Shown piece by piece: positions 15,537 through 25,798 of a DNA stretch of 54,882 nucleotides (its first letter is position 1; every line of letters begins with the position of its first letter). The stretch is from a bacterium (GTDB lineage Bacteria; Vulcanimicrobiota; Vulcanimicrobiia; Vulcanimicrobiales; SCRA01): the NCBI GenBank assembly GCA_004298675.1, contig SCRI01000053.1:1-54882 (forward strand), given 5' to 3'. The position numbers and the translations under genes were made by a program. Under the pieces are notes generated by a model that worked only from the letters and a program-made list of their open reading frames with translations, was not told where the DNA came from and did not search any database.

Positions 15537-16672
15537 GTGGAGCTCGGCGTCAACAGCGTGAGCTCGTTGCGATAGTCGGGGTACTGCTCGTCGATACAAC
15601 GCTCGATCTCCAGCCGCAACGCTCCCAGCAACTCCGTCTCAGGGAACGTACCTACGAGCGTCCCCTTGCGATAGATCGCCCCCTTGCCCTTTCCGCCGGC
15701 GACGCCGACGTCGGCCATCTTGCTCTCGCCCGGCCCGTTCACCACGCACCCCATCACGGCCACCTTGACCGGCGCTGTATAGGCCTTGGCAATGGCTTCC
15801 ACGGCACGCGCCAACTCGACCACGGCGATCTCCGCGCGCCCGCACGATGGGCACGCCGTGATGTCCAGCCCCTTTTGGCGCAGGCCCAACGCCCGCAGGA
15901 TGCCCCACACCACAGGCACCTCCTCCACCGGATCGGCGGCCAGCGAGACGCGCACGGTATCGCCGATGCCCTCGGCCAGCAACATGCCGACAGCCATCGA
16001 TGACTTGATCGTACCCTCCCGGGGCAGTCCCGCCTCGGTCACCCCCAGGTGCAGCGGATACTCCACTCGCTTGGCCATCAGGCGATAGGCCTCGACGGTC
16101 GAACGAACGTCGTGCGCCTTGACGGAGATGACGATGTCCGTGTGGCCGAGGTTCTCGAGGATCGAAACGTGGCGCAGCGCCGACTCGACCATCGCCTCAG
16201 GCGTGTGCCCCATGCGCTTCTCGATGTCCGGATCGAGCGAGCCCATGTTCACGCCGACCCGGATCGGGCACTTGGCGTCGATCGCGGCCTGGACGACCTC
16301 GCGAATCTTCTTCTCGTCACGGATGTTGCCGGGATTGAGGCGCAGCTTGGCGACCCCCGCCTCGATCGCCGCCAGCGCCATCTTGTAATCGAAATGAACG
16401 TCCGCGACGATCGGTACCGGCGAGCGCGCGACGATCGCCGGAAGGCCCGCGGCATCCTTGGGATCCTGCACGGTGCAGCGGACCACTTCGCAGCCCGCCA
16501 TCTTCAATCCGTAGATCTGTTCGAGCGTCTTCTCGACGTCGGCGGTGTCGGTCGTCGTCATCGACTGCACGGCGATCGGGGCATCACCACCGATGGTGAC
16601 CGAGCTGGTATTCGTGCTGGAGGTACGGTTCTTGAGGACGACCGGCTTGGACTTACGGCGCAAATGAATCAT
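15533..16672 (-). CDS. ispG: 4-hydroxy-3-methylbut-2-enyl diphosphate synthase (flavodoxin/ferredoxin), IspG
   Basis: IspG (GcpE) catalyses the sixth step of the non-mevalonate isoprenoid pathway, a reductive ring opening using a [4Fe-4S] cluster. The 379-aa product starts with the conserved RRKSKPVVL and VTIGGDAPIAVQSMTTTDT, has the NPGNI motif near 118 of the TIM-barrel part, and the iron-sulfur cysteines in ACPSCGR and GCVVNGPGE near the C-terminus. It is 13 bases downstream of rseP and in the same run as dxr, another gene of the pathway. The ribosome-binding site before the ATG is weak (GAG). The run links isoprenoid supply to lipid and membrane genes. Confidence 0.96.
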   Translation of the reverse strand: MIHLRRKSKPVVLKNRTSSTNTSSVTIGGDAPIAVQSMTTTDTADVEKTLEQIYGLKMAGCEVVRCTVQDPKDAAGLPAIVARSPVPIVADVHFDYKMALAAIEAGVAKLRLNPGNIRDEKKIREVVQAAIDAKCPIRVGVNMGSLDPDIEKRMGHTPEAMVESALRHVSILENLGHTDIVISVKAHDVRSTVEAYRLMAKRVEYPLHLGVTEAGLPREGTIKSSMAVGMLLAEGIGDTVRVSLAADPVEEVPVVWGILRALGLRQKGLDITACPSCGRAEIAVVELARAVEAIAKAYTAPVKVAVMGCVVNGPGESKMADVGVAGGKGKGAIYRKGTLVGTFPETELLGALRLEIERCIDEQYPDYRNELTLLTPSST

Positions 16673-16685
16673 GCTATCTCGACGC

Positions 16686-17807
16686 TTACAGAATATTCTG
16701 GTGCAGCAGCAGACGCTGGATATCGTGGAAGGCGATGACTACCATGAGCGCCATCAGCACCACGAAGCCGACGACATGCACCAAGCCTTCCTTCTCTGGG
16801 TCGACCGGCTTTCCCCGCAATATCTCCGCAACGAAGAACGCCGCGCGACCGCCGTCGAGCGCGGGCAGTGGCAACAAGTTGAAGAAACCCAACAAAATCG
16901 AGATCGAGCCCGCGAAGACGAGGTACGGCCCCCAACCCTCCTGCTGCACTTGCGTCGCCACCTGGCCGATGCCGATGATTCCGGAGAGTTGCGGCGCCGT
17001 GTGTGCGAAGTTCGTCGCGAGTTGCACCAGCGAGCTAACGGTCGAGGCCAGCACGAGCACGGTCTGATCCCATGCCTCCGGCACGGCTCGCGCAATCGGG
17101 AGACGCGCGCTCGCGAATGCCGGAGAGAAGCCCGTCAAGCCGATGCGCCGCCCGTTGACATTCGTGGCCACCGGCGTCACGCGAATCGACAGCGTCGAGT
17201 CGCCGCGGCGCACGCTCATCACCAACGGTATGCCCGCGGAGCGATTGATCCGGCCCACCATCGCAGCGCCGTCATGCACCGGTTCGCCGTCGATGGCGGT
17301 GATGGTGTCGCCCGGACGCAACCCCGCCAGCGCGGCCGGCATGCTGGGCGAGCTGAGCGCTGCGACCGTGGTCGTCGGGAACTGCCGCCCAATGGCCGCC
17401 AACGCGACCACGAAGATCACGAAGCCCAGCACGAAATTCATGATCGGCCCGGCCAGCACGATCGCAAGGCGCGAGAGCACGGGCTTGCCTTGGAAATCGG
17501 TACCGTAGCGCCCGGGCTCCTCGGCTGGGTCGACCGGTGTCGCCGTCACGCCGGACTGCTCGGCCTTGCGCCCGTCCTCGCCCAGCATCAGGCAATAGCC
17601 GCCGACCAGGAACGGGTTGATGCGGTAGTTGGTGCCTTTGTAGCGGATGCTGATCAGCGAGGGGCCGAAGCCGATGGCAAAATCCGTCACCCGCACCCGC
17701 GCGAGCTTGGCGACGATGAAGTGTCCCCATTCGTGCAGCACGATCAGCACGCTCAGCGTGATCAGGAACGTGATGATGCGGAAGGTCAGGCCAAGGTCGG
17801 CGTGCAT
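16686..17807 (-). CDS. rseP: Site-2 intramembrane zinc metalloprotease RseP
   Basis: A 373-aa site-2 protease. The catalytic HEWGH is at residues 25-29 in the first transmembrane helix, a PDZ domain (about 170-240, with RPGDTITAIDGEPV) follows, and the second metal ligand lies in the NLLPLPALDGG motif near 320. Hydrophobic segments occur at about 5-25, 120-145, 285-310 and 340-370. RseP-type proteases cleave membrane-bound anti-sigma factors and leftover signal peptides. There is one PDZ domain, against two in the E. coli protein. It is 15 bases after dxr and 13 bases before ispG; a classic neighbourhood for this gene. Confidence 0.94.
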   Translation of the reverse strand: MHADLGLTFRIITFLITLSVLIVLHEWGHFIVAKLARVRVTDFAIGFGPSLISIRYKGTNYRINPFLVGGYCLMLGEDGRKAEQSGVTATPVDPAEEPGRYGTDFQGKPVLSRLAIVLAGPIMNFVLGFVIFVVALAAIGRQFPTTTVAALSSPSMPAALAGLRPGDTITAIDGEPVHDGAAMVGRINRSAGIPLVMSVRRGDSTLSIRVTPVATNVNGRRIGLTGFSPAFASARLPIARAVPEAWDQTVLVLASTVSSLVQLATNFAHTAPQLSGIIGIGQVATQVQQEGWGPYLVFAGSISILLGFFNLLPLPALDGGRAAFFVAEILRGKPVDPEKEGLVHVVGFVVLMALMVVIAFHDIQRLLLHQNIL

Positions 17808-17822
17808 GCGTACTCTGTTCCC

Positions 17823-19007
17823 CTACCGGTGAAGCGCTCTCGCGGTCTGCTGGGCAAAAGTGCGCGCCCAGCCGTCCGCCCGGCGCACGCTCTCCAGCGT
17901 CGCCCCCTCCGCTTCGTGCGCGTCGAGCACGGCTCCCACCAGGCGAGCGATCTCCGTGAACGCGATCTCGCCCTCGACGAAGGCGCGTACGGCCACCTCG
18001 TTCGCGGCCGAGAGCACGGCGGTGGCGGTGCCGCCCTCGCGCAGGGCGCGATACGCCAAGGCCAGGCATGGAAAACGGCGCTCGTCCGGCTCCTCGAACG
18101 TGAGCGCCGCTCGGCCGCTGCCGCCAAGCAAAGCAAGTGGATCGAGCGGCAGGGGCGAGCGCTCGAGCCGGCCGGGGTAGGCTAGCGCGAAGCCGATCGG
18201 CAGCCGCATGTCCGGTGCGGCCAGCTGCGCCTTCACGTTACCGTCGCTGAAAATCGCCATGCCGTGCACGATGCTCTGCCGGTGCACCAGTACGTGCACG
18301 CGCTCCGGGGGGAGGCCAAAGAGGCGGCAGGCCTCGATCACTTCCAACCCCTTGTTCATCATGGTGGCGGAGTCGATGGTGTTCTTCGTGCCCATCTGCC
18401 AGGTGGGGTGGCGCAGGGCATCGGCAACGGTCACCGCGTCGAGATCCTCGACCGCGTGCTCCCAGAACGGCCCGCCGCTCGCGGTCAAGACGATGCTATG
18501 CAGACGCGCCCGCGGTTCCCCCTCCAGGCACTGAAAGATGGCGCTATGCTCGGAGTCTACCGGCAGGATGCGCGCCCCCGAGCGCGCGGCCTCCGCCCGC
18601 AACGCCTCGCCCAGCGAGACGACGATCTCCTTGTTGGCCAAGGCCACGTCGATCCCGGCACGCACGGCGGCGAAGACCGCCTCCAGCGCCACCGCTCCGT
18701 CGGTGGCGGCCAACACCACCTGCGCGCGCGACTCCAAAGCGCACGCCAGCAGCCCCGCCGCGCTGTGCTCCACGCGCACGCCGGGCAGAGCATCGCGCAA
18801 GCGTCCCGACTCCTCGCTACCCGCCACCGAAACGACCGCAGGCGCGAATCTGCGCGCCTGACCCAACAGTGCGTCCACGCGGCGGCCGGCGGCCAAAGCC
18901 GCCACTTCGAAGCGCTCGGGGTTAGCGGCGATGACGTCGAGCGCTTGGGTCCCGATGGAGCCCGTGCTCCCCAGGATCGCGACGCGCTTGACGCGGGGAG
19001 CGCTCAT
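17823..19007 (-). CDS. dxr: 1-deoxy-D-xylulose 5-phosphate reductoisomerase
   Basis: Dxr makes 2-C-methyl-D-erythritol 4-phosphate with NADPH, the committed step of the non-mevalonate pathway. The 394-aa product has the NADPH-binding GSTGSIG motif at 13-19, the LANKE segment, PVDSEHSAIFQCL with the metal-binding Asp-Ser-Glu, and ATMMNKGLEVIEA near the middle, all typical. The ATG at 19007 overlaps the cdsA TGA (ATGA). An open frame extends 71 codons further upstream, but that stretch is an out-of-frame reading of cdsA and is rejected. Length agrees with the E. coli enzyme (398). Confidence 0.96.
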   Translation of the reverse strand: MSAPRVKRVAILGSTGSIGTQALDVIAANPERFEVAALAAGRRVDALLGQARRFAPAVVSVAGSEESGRLRDALPGVRVEHSAAGLLACALESRAQVVLAATDGAVALEAVFAAVRAGIDVALANKEIVVSLGEALRAEAARSGARILPVDSEHSAIFQCLEGEPRARLHSIVLTASGGPFWEHAVEDLDAVTVADALRHPTWQMGTKNTIDSATMMNKGLEVIEACRLFGLPPERVHVLVHRQSIVHGMAIFSDGNVKAQLAAPDMRLPIGFALAYPGRLERSPLPLDPLALLGGSGRAALTFEEPDERRFPCLALAYRALREGGTATAVLSAANEVAVRAFVEGEIAFTEIARLVGAVLDAHEAEGATLESVRRADGWARTFAQQTARALHR

Positions 19008-19855
19008 CGCGCGAAGGGGATGCCGCGCAGCAGATGGAGCATCCAGTAGTACGCGATACCGCTGAACAGGTACGAATCGAAACGATCGAGCACGCCGCCG
19101 TGGCTGCCGATCGCCGATCCGGCGTCCTTCACGCGCGCATCGCGCTTGAGCGCCGACTCCACGAGGTCGCCGAGAATCGCCGCGAGCGAGGTCACCGCGG
19201 CGATCAACGCAGCCTGCCACGGCGCGAAGCCGAGCGGCGCTTGCACTCCCATCAAGACCCCGACCGCCACGGCCGCCGCGAAGCCGCCTGCCGCCCCCTC
19301 CACGGTCTTGCGCGGCGAAATCGGCGTCAAACGATGGCGGCCGAAACGAATTCCCACCAGCATGCTCGCGGTGTCGGTCATCGCCACCAGCACCACCACG
19401 TAGACGGTCAGCGCAAGCCCGTCCGGCACCATGTTCCGCAAGACGATGTAGTAGGTGATGAGCTTGCCGATGTAGAGCACGGCGATCACCGTCACCGCCG
19501 CGCGCAGCAGGTAGCCGCTCCCCGCGCGCAAGAGCCCATAGATGAATGCGGCTAGGATGGTCAGGTCGAACAGGTGGCCCCCGTATTGCGGTAGTTTTCC
19601 GAACGCCGCCAGCGCGACGTACCCGCTGACGGCGGCCAGCGCCACCGGCCAGTGCAACGGAGTCCCCTTGCGTTCGGCGAGCTTGTGCAACTCCCAGAGC
19701 GCGCCGACCGCGATGACATACACCAAGATGTCGAAGGCCTGACGGTAAAAGATCGATCCGATTCCCACCACCGCCAGCGCCACACCGATCAGCACGCGCC
19801 GCTTGAAACCGCGCGTCGGCGCCTCGGCCTTGAGCAGCCGCTCCGATGCCGTCAC
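19004..19855 (-). CDS. cdsA: Phosphatidate cytidylyltransferase
   Basis: CdsA makes CDP-diacylglycerol from CTP and phosphatidic acid, feeding all phospholipid synthesis. The 283-aa integral membrane protein has about seven to eight hydrophobic segments and ends with the family signature SALKRDARVKD...HGGVLDRFDS near residues 230-260. Start is GTG at 19855, which overlaps the stop of the preceding 70-codon gene (GTGA). It is followed by dxr with a 4-base overlap. In many bacteria cdsA follows uppS; here the small unknown gene takes that place. Confidence 0.94.
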   Translation of the reverse strand: MTASERLLKAEAPTRGFKRRVLIGVALAVVGIGSIFYRQAFDILVYVIAVGALWELHKLAERKGTPLHWPVALAAVSGYVALAAFGKLPQYGGHLFDLTILAAFIYGLLRAGSGYLLRAAVTVIAVLYIGKLITYYIVLRNMVPDGLALTVYVVVLVAMTDTASMLVGIRFGRHRLTPISPRKTVEGAAGGFAAAVAVGVLMGVQAPLGFAPWQAALIAAVTSLAAILGDLVESALKRDARVKDAGSAIGSHGGVLDRFDSYLFSGIAYYWMLHLLRGIPFAR

Positions 19856-20063
19856 GGCAGCCGCTCGTAGCCTTCGTAGGAGACGATCACCGTGGGCCCG
19901 CCCTGAGCCTCCGCGCGATCCACCCGCAGCACGCGCAAGGCGCCGATGCCGAGCGCGGGGTGAGGGGGAGCCAGCACGATCAGCCGACCGATGGGGCCAA
20001 GGCTACCGCGCGCCTCGCACAGCGGGACCAGCATGCTCTCTCCATCGATCGCGTTCTCGTGCA

Positions 20064-20064
<1 letters not shown>
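19852..20064 (-). CDS. Small protein of unknown function between frr and cdsA
   Basis: A 70-codon frame with no family I recognise. It starts at GTG 20064 sharing one base with the frr stop codon (TAGTG) and ends in a 4-base overlap with the GTG of cdsA; such close fits on both sides support real coding. An alternative start is the ATG at 20034, with GGAGAG 1-6 bases upstream. The product is neutral, rich in Gly, Pro and Leu, with a possible beta-hairpin near the end (GGPTVIVSYEGY). It lies where undecaprenyl diphosphate synthase (uppS) is commonly found but is far too short to be that enzyme and lacks its motifs. Confidence 0.5.
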
Positions 20065-21998
<1,934 letters not shown>

Positions 21999-22029
21999 GC
22001 TGTTTTTCCCCGCTCGCTCCGCTCCGCCA

Positions 22030-22133
22030 CGCTCCCTCCGGGAGCGCAAGCGCGCGAGCCGCGATTGTTCCTCTTACGTGTTGCTTGTTGCTTGTCACTT
22101 GCACGAAAGAGAGGCCTTGATTCAGCCTCTCTT
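22030..22133 (-). other. Two stem-loops in the rpsB-tsf gap
   Basis: Two hairpins lie in the 167-base gap (21999-22165). One is AAGAGAGGC/GCCTCTCTT with a 9-base loop (22107-22133), the other CGCTCCC/GGGAGCG with a 3-base loop (22030-22046). Neither is followed by a T-run on the minus strand, so strong intrinsic termination is unlikely. Partial attenuation that lowers EF-Ts output relative to ribosomal protein S2 is possible; that is inference. Between the hairpins is a short near-repeat of GCTTGTTGCTTGTCACTTG type. Confidence 0.4.
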
Positions 22134-22165
22134 CGAGCGTTTTGGTCGTTAGCGATCCCCGCCGG

Positions 22166-22957
22166 CTATGCCTGCGCGGGTTCCTCGGCGTGCTGCTCCC
22201 CAATCGTCTCGGCGGTCTCGGTGTACGCTGCCTCGGCGCCCTCGCCCGCGGCATACGCGTAGGCGCTCTCGGTCTCCGTCTTACCCTCGACGATCGCGTC
22301 GGCGATCTTGCTGGCCATATAGCGGACCGAGCGGATCGCGTCGTCGTTGCCGGGTACCGGATAGTCGATCTCGTCAGGGTCACAGTTGGTATCGATGACG
22401 GCGATGATCGGAATGTGCAACTTGCGCGCCTCCATCACGGCGATCCGTTCCTTCTTCGGATCGATGATGAAGATGGCGTCGGGGAGGCGATGCATGTCTT
22501 TGATGCCGCCGAAGAACTTCTCCAGGCGCTCCATCTCGTCTTCGAGCTTGGCGACCTCCTTCTTGGGAAGGAGATCGAAGGTGCCTTGCTCCCGCATCCC
22601 CTCCAACTCGCGCAGGCGCGCAATGCGCTTCTGCATGGTCGAGAAGTTGGTCAGCGTGCCGCCCAGCCAGCGCTGGTTGACGTAGAAGGTACCGGCGCGC
22701 AGCGCCTCTTCCTTGATGACGTCCTGCGCCTGCTTCTTCGTGCCCACGAAAAGGATCACTTTGCCGGCTGCGGCCATCTGGTAGACGGCGTCGTAGACCT
22801 GGCGGAGCATGACGACGGTCTTGGCGAGGTCGAGAATGTGGATGCCGTTGCGCTCCTGGAAGATGAACGGCTTCATCCGTGGATTCCAACGGCGGGTCTG
22901 GTGCCCGAAGTGGACGCCGGCCTCGAGCAGCGCCTTCATCGAAACGTTGGCTGGCAT
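22166..22957 (-). CDS. rpsB: 30S ribosomal protein S2
   Basis: RpsB binds at the head-body junction of the small ribosomal subunit. The 263-aa product begins [26 protein letters not shown], with the S2 signature around residues 10-25, and includes the second family block near 160-185 ([20 protein letters not shown]). A 40-residue acidic Ala/Glu-rich tail extends past the usual end. The ATG at 22957 has AAAGGCGA just upstream; an in-frame ATG 19 codons earlier is not conserved and lacks a ribosome-binding site. It is the first gene of the housekeeping run and is preceded by a promoter at 23060-23068. Confidence 0.97.
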   Translation of the reverse strand: MPANVSMKALLEAGVHFGHQTRRWNPRMKPFIFQERNGIHILDLAKTVVMLRQVYDAVYQMAAAGKVILFVGTKKQAQDVIKEEALRAGTFYVNQRWLGGTLTNFSTMQKRIARLRELEGMREQGTFDLLPKKEVAKLEDEMERLEKFFGGIKDMHRLPDAIFIIDPKKERIAVMEARKLHIPIIAVIDTNCDPDEIDYPVPGNDDAIRSVRYMASKIADAIVEGKTETESAYAYAAGEGAEAAYTETAETIGEQHAEEPAQA

Positions 22958-23059
22958 GGGTTCGCCTTTCTGGACCCCGGTTCGCCCCTCGTGGGCTCCC
23001 CGACTCGGGCCCATACCGCCCCCCGTCCATGGAGGGCGAAATGGGAATTCAACCGTTAG

Positions 23060-23068
23060 AGTATAGCA
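23060..23068 (-). promoter_or_regulatory. Extended -10 promoter of rpsB
   Basis: TGCTATACT on the minus strand fits an extended -10 (TGn plus TATACT). No good -35 hexamer is found 17 bases upstream, as is common for extended -10 promoters. Transcription would begin near 23053, leaving a GC-rich leader of about 95 bases before the rpsB start. Confidence 0.5.
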
Positions 23069-23094
23069 CGGCTGTCTAGGGGGCGGCCCGGCCT

Positions 23095-23736
23095 TCAGGC
23101 TCCCGCACGGCCTCGTTTCTCAAGCAGGAACCAGGTCAGATCGTCTTGCGGGGACTTGGCGTCCCGATGATACGCGAAGCCGTAGTTCACGAGTTCCAAC
23201 TCCGGATGACGATCCAACAGCTCGCCGGCGAAGTCCCGCTTGAAAAGCACGTCTTGATGGCCGCGATACGGGATGGAGACCGGCGTCGGATTGTAGTATT
23301 CGCAGACGCAGACGTAGCGCGCCGAACTTGCGGCCATCAGATCGTACACGATAGGCAACTTCTCCGGCGCGACGTGAATCAGCACACCCTTCGTGAACAC
23401 CAGATCCCAACGGCGTCGCGGAGCGAACTCCAACACGGACTGCTGGTACACCTCGACGCCGGGAAGCTTGCGCAGCTCGCCGGCAGCCGCGGCGTTGATC
23501 TCGACCGCAGCCAACTCCGCGTGCGGGACGAGCTGCCGCAGGGCGACGAGGTTCAGGCCGATATTCGCGCCAAGTTCGAGGATCGAGGTCACGTCGAAGG
23601 CGGTCCCGAGCACGTTTGAGAAAAATACGCGGCTCGAGGCCTGCAATGCCTCGCTGCTGTTTCGCGTACCATACTCGGTGCCGAAGGCGCCGCTCCAAAA
23701 CTGCTCTTGCACCGTCTCGTAGTGTGGCTCCGCCAT
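23095..23736 (-). CDS. Pseudaminic acid biosynthesis-associated methylase
   Basis: The 213-aa SAM-dependent methyltransferase matches the family found in Pse gene clusters. It contains [14 protein letters not shown] near the start, [18 protein letters not shown] (SAM motif I, about 51-68), [39 protein letters not shown] and [29 protein letters not shown]. The family's precise acceptor is not established; methylation of the nonulosonate or its derivative is the usual guess. The ATG shares one base with the stop of the preceding fusion gene. It is the last gene of the pse operon, and its stop is 27 bases before the rpsB promoter. Confidence 0.9.
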   Translation of the reverse strand: MAEPHYETVQEQFWSGAFGTEYGTRNSSEALQASSRVFFSNVLGTAFDVTSILELGANIGLNLVALRQLVPHAELAAVEINAAAAGELRKLPGVEVYQQSVLEFAPRRRWDLVFTKGVLIHVAPEKLPIVYDLMAASSARYVCVCEYYNPTPVSIPYRGHQDVLFKRDFAGELLDRHPELELVNYGFAYHRDAKSPQDDLTWFLLEKRGRAGA

Positions 23737-25796
23737 CAGGCCTCCGCGTTCGTGTTGCCGGCGCGGCCGTTGGGCGAGGCCAGCACCAAGAATTGCAGCG
23801 TCTTGAGCTCCTCCAGCTCGTCGTGCGTGACCCCCTTGAGCACGATCTTCCCTAGGTCGACGTCGGCGGCGGCTCCCGCCGGCGGCCCCACCACGGAGGC
23901 TAAGCGCACGTCCGGCGCCGCGGTCATCTTCGTAACCTCGTAGCCGGTCTCGTGGAAGAAACGCACGATCTCCGCTTTGGTGAAGAAGCGAATGTGCGTC
24001 ACGTCGAGCAGACCTGCCGGCTCATACCTCCATTGCCCCTGAGCGAGCCCTAGCAGCAAGAGGAGATTGCGGGTATTTGGGATGCTCGCGACGACCTGCG
24101 CGTCGGGTGCGAGCCATGGTCGCAGGCTCAGCATCGCAGCCCACGGATCGTAGAGATGTTCGAGCACGTCGGCGAGCACGACGGTGTCGATGCTGCCGGG
24201 CAGGATGCCCTCGGCTTTGAAATCCAAGTCCTCGAGCTTGCGTTCAAACACGCGGTCGATACGTCCAGCGGCAACCTGCGCGGCGGCGTGGTTCAACTCG
24301 ATGCCGAGCACGCGCGCGCCGGGATAGCGCTGCTTGATGGCCGCACCGGTGGCGCCGGTAAAACAGCCGACGTCCAGCACGCAGCGCGGCGCATGACCGA
24401 AGAGCGGGAAGAGCTCGCTGCGCGGCTGGTCGATGTAGCCGGCGTGGAGTTCCGTCCCCTGCTCCATCGAGAGCAGTTGCCAAGGATACGCCGGCTGACC
24501 GTCCGGATGCGCCTGCTCGGGAAGGCGAGCGTAGCGCGCCAGGGTCTCGGCGACGCGGGCCGCGGCGCCGCTCCCGGCATCGTAACGCGTACGCTGTGCG
24601 CGCATGCCGGCGAGCACGCCTTCTTTGAATCCTGGATTCGTGAGGATGCCGGCGACCGCCGCCGCCAGATCCGAATCCGTGGCCTGTACGATGCCGTCGT
24701 CCGCGCCGAAGAACGGCCCCAGCGTCCAACTGCGATCATCCCAGTAGTTGAGCGCGGGAACTCCGGCGATCATGGCCTCGATCGAGAGATTCGAGTCCAT
24801 GGAGACCACGACGTCGCTCGCGACGATCAAAGCCTCGGTGTCGGCGGTCGCGTAGCGGTAGGCATCGGGTGCGATACCGGTCTCCGCGGCTATGGCATCG
24901 AGGGCCGCCTTTCCGAAAGCGGCATTCGCCGGGCGATCCTTGATCACGACGTTGGCGCCGATGCCGGCGTCACGAATGATGCGCACCGCCTTCAGGAACG
25001 CACGCACCGTGCGCTCGTAGAGATCGCATATATCCTGGGCGCTCAGGCGAGCCGACCAAGTGGTACCGAAGAGCACCAGCGGCGCCTGCTCGTTCAAACC
25101 GTAATGGCGATAGACCTCGCGACGCACCGTCGCACGCTGTGCCACGAAGGCTTCGTACCGATCCCAGGCCGGATTGCCCACCACCGGCAGGCGCTGCTCC
25201 TCGATACCGAGATCCCGGTACGGCTCCGTACCCCGCGCTCCGAACGCCAGCATGGCATCGGCATGGAACTCACGATGAACGGTGTAGAGTTCGCCGAGAA
25301 TCTCGCTGTGCGCCAGATGGACGACCGGGATCTCGTGCGCTCGCGCCCAAAGGGCCGCCGTCTTCCCCAAGCTCGTCACGTCTTCGTTCACGACGACCAG
25401 CTCGATGGCGTGCTGGCGGCGTGCCACCTCCAGCGCCTCCACGAGCACGAGCTCCGGCAACAGCCGCTCCTCCAACTTGCGCGTCAGCAGGCCGCGGATG
25501 CGCTCGGCCTCGCACTCCAACTGCGCGCTGAACGCAGGCCACTGCTGTTGCTCCACGACGTGCGCGACCGTCGCCGCGCGGCGTCCGGCATCGGCGCGGA
25601 TCTCGTCGATCCGCCCTTCCGGCAGCAGCATCTCGAGCACCTGGACAGCGCCTCCGGCCTCCTGAATGGGGCGCGCAGAGGCGGCGTCGCTTCCCGCGAA
25701 TCCCGCCGGCATGAGAACCAGGCGGCGCCGGTGCGCTACGTAGTGCCGCAGGACGTCGGTGTTCTTGCCCCACAGCAGCGAGACGATGGCCTCCAC
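23736..25796 (-). CDS. Glycosyltransferase-like/methyltransferase fusion protein
   Basis: The 686-aa product has two parts. Residues about 1-430 look like a GT-B fold of the CDP-glycerol transferase/capsule type, with LVLFGTTWSA near 240 and a C-terminal nucleotide-sugar-like block, MDSNLSIEAMIAGVPALNYW near 333-352. Residues about 440-686 form a SAM methyltransferase (motif I VLDVGCFTG at 473-481, then DTVVLADVLEHLYDPWAAML and a RFFTKAEIVRFFHETGYEV segment). The GTG at 25796 is chosen: it directly follows the upstream gene's TAG and has GGGAG 9 bases before it; the frame extends 31 codons further but over the neighbour. In the pse operon it could transfer and methylate a sugar on flagellin or another surface glycan. 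The donor and acceptor are not known. Confidence 0.75.
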   Translation of the reverse strand: MEAIVSLLWGKNTDVLRHYVAHRRRLVLMPAGFAGSDAASARPIQEAGGAVQVLEMLLPEGRIDEIRADAGRRAATVAHVVEQQQWPAFSAQLECEAERIRGLLTRKLEERLLPELVLVEALEVARRQHAIELVVVNEDVTSLGKTAALWARAHEIPVVHLAHSEILGELYTVHREFHADAMLAFGARGTEPYRDLGIEEQRLPVVGNPAWDRYEAFVAQRATVRREVYRHYGLNEQAPLVLFGTTWSARLSAQDICDLYERTVRAFLKAVRIIRDAGIGANVVIKDRPANAAFGKAALDAIAAETGIAPDAYRYATADTEALIVASDVVVSMDSNLSIEAMIAGVPALNYWDDRSWTLGPFFGADDGIVQATDSDLAAAVAGILTNPGFKEGVLAGMRAQRTRYDAGSGAAARVAETLARYARLPEQAHPDGQPAYPWQLLSMEQGTELHAGYIDQPRSELFPLFGHAPRCVLDVGCFTGATGAAIKQRYPGARVLGIELNHAAAQVAAGRIDRVFERKLEDLDFKAEGILPGSIDTVVLADVLEHLYDPWAAMLSLRPWLAPDAQVVASIPNTRNLLLLLGLAQGQWRYEPAGLLDVTHIRFFTKAEIVRFFHETGYEVTKMTAAPDVRLASVVGPPAGAAADVDLGKIVLKGVTHDELEELKTLQFLVLASPNGRAGNTNAEA

Positions 25797-25798
25797 CG

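Noticed and set aside
16671-18185. 504-codon plus-strand open frame opposite rseP and dxr
   Set aside because: Shadow of two core genes with catalytic motifs on the other strand.
19008-19220. 71-codon N-terminal extension of Dxr
   Set aside because: It lies within cdsA in another frame; the ATG at 19007 overlaps the cdsA stop and gives the usual Dxr start and length.
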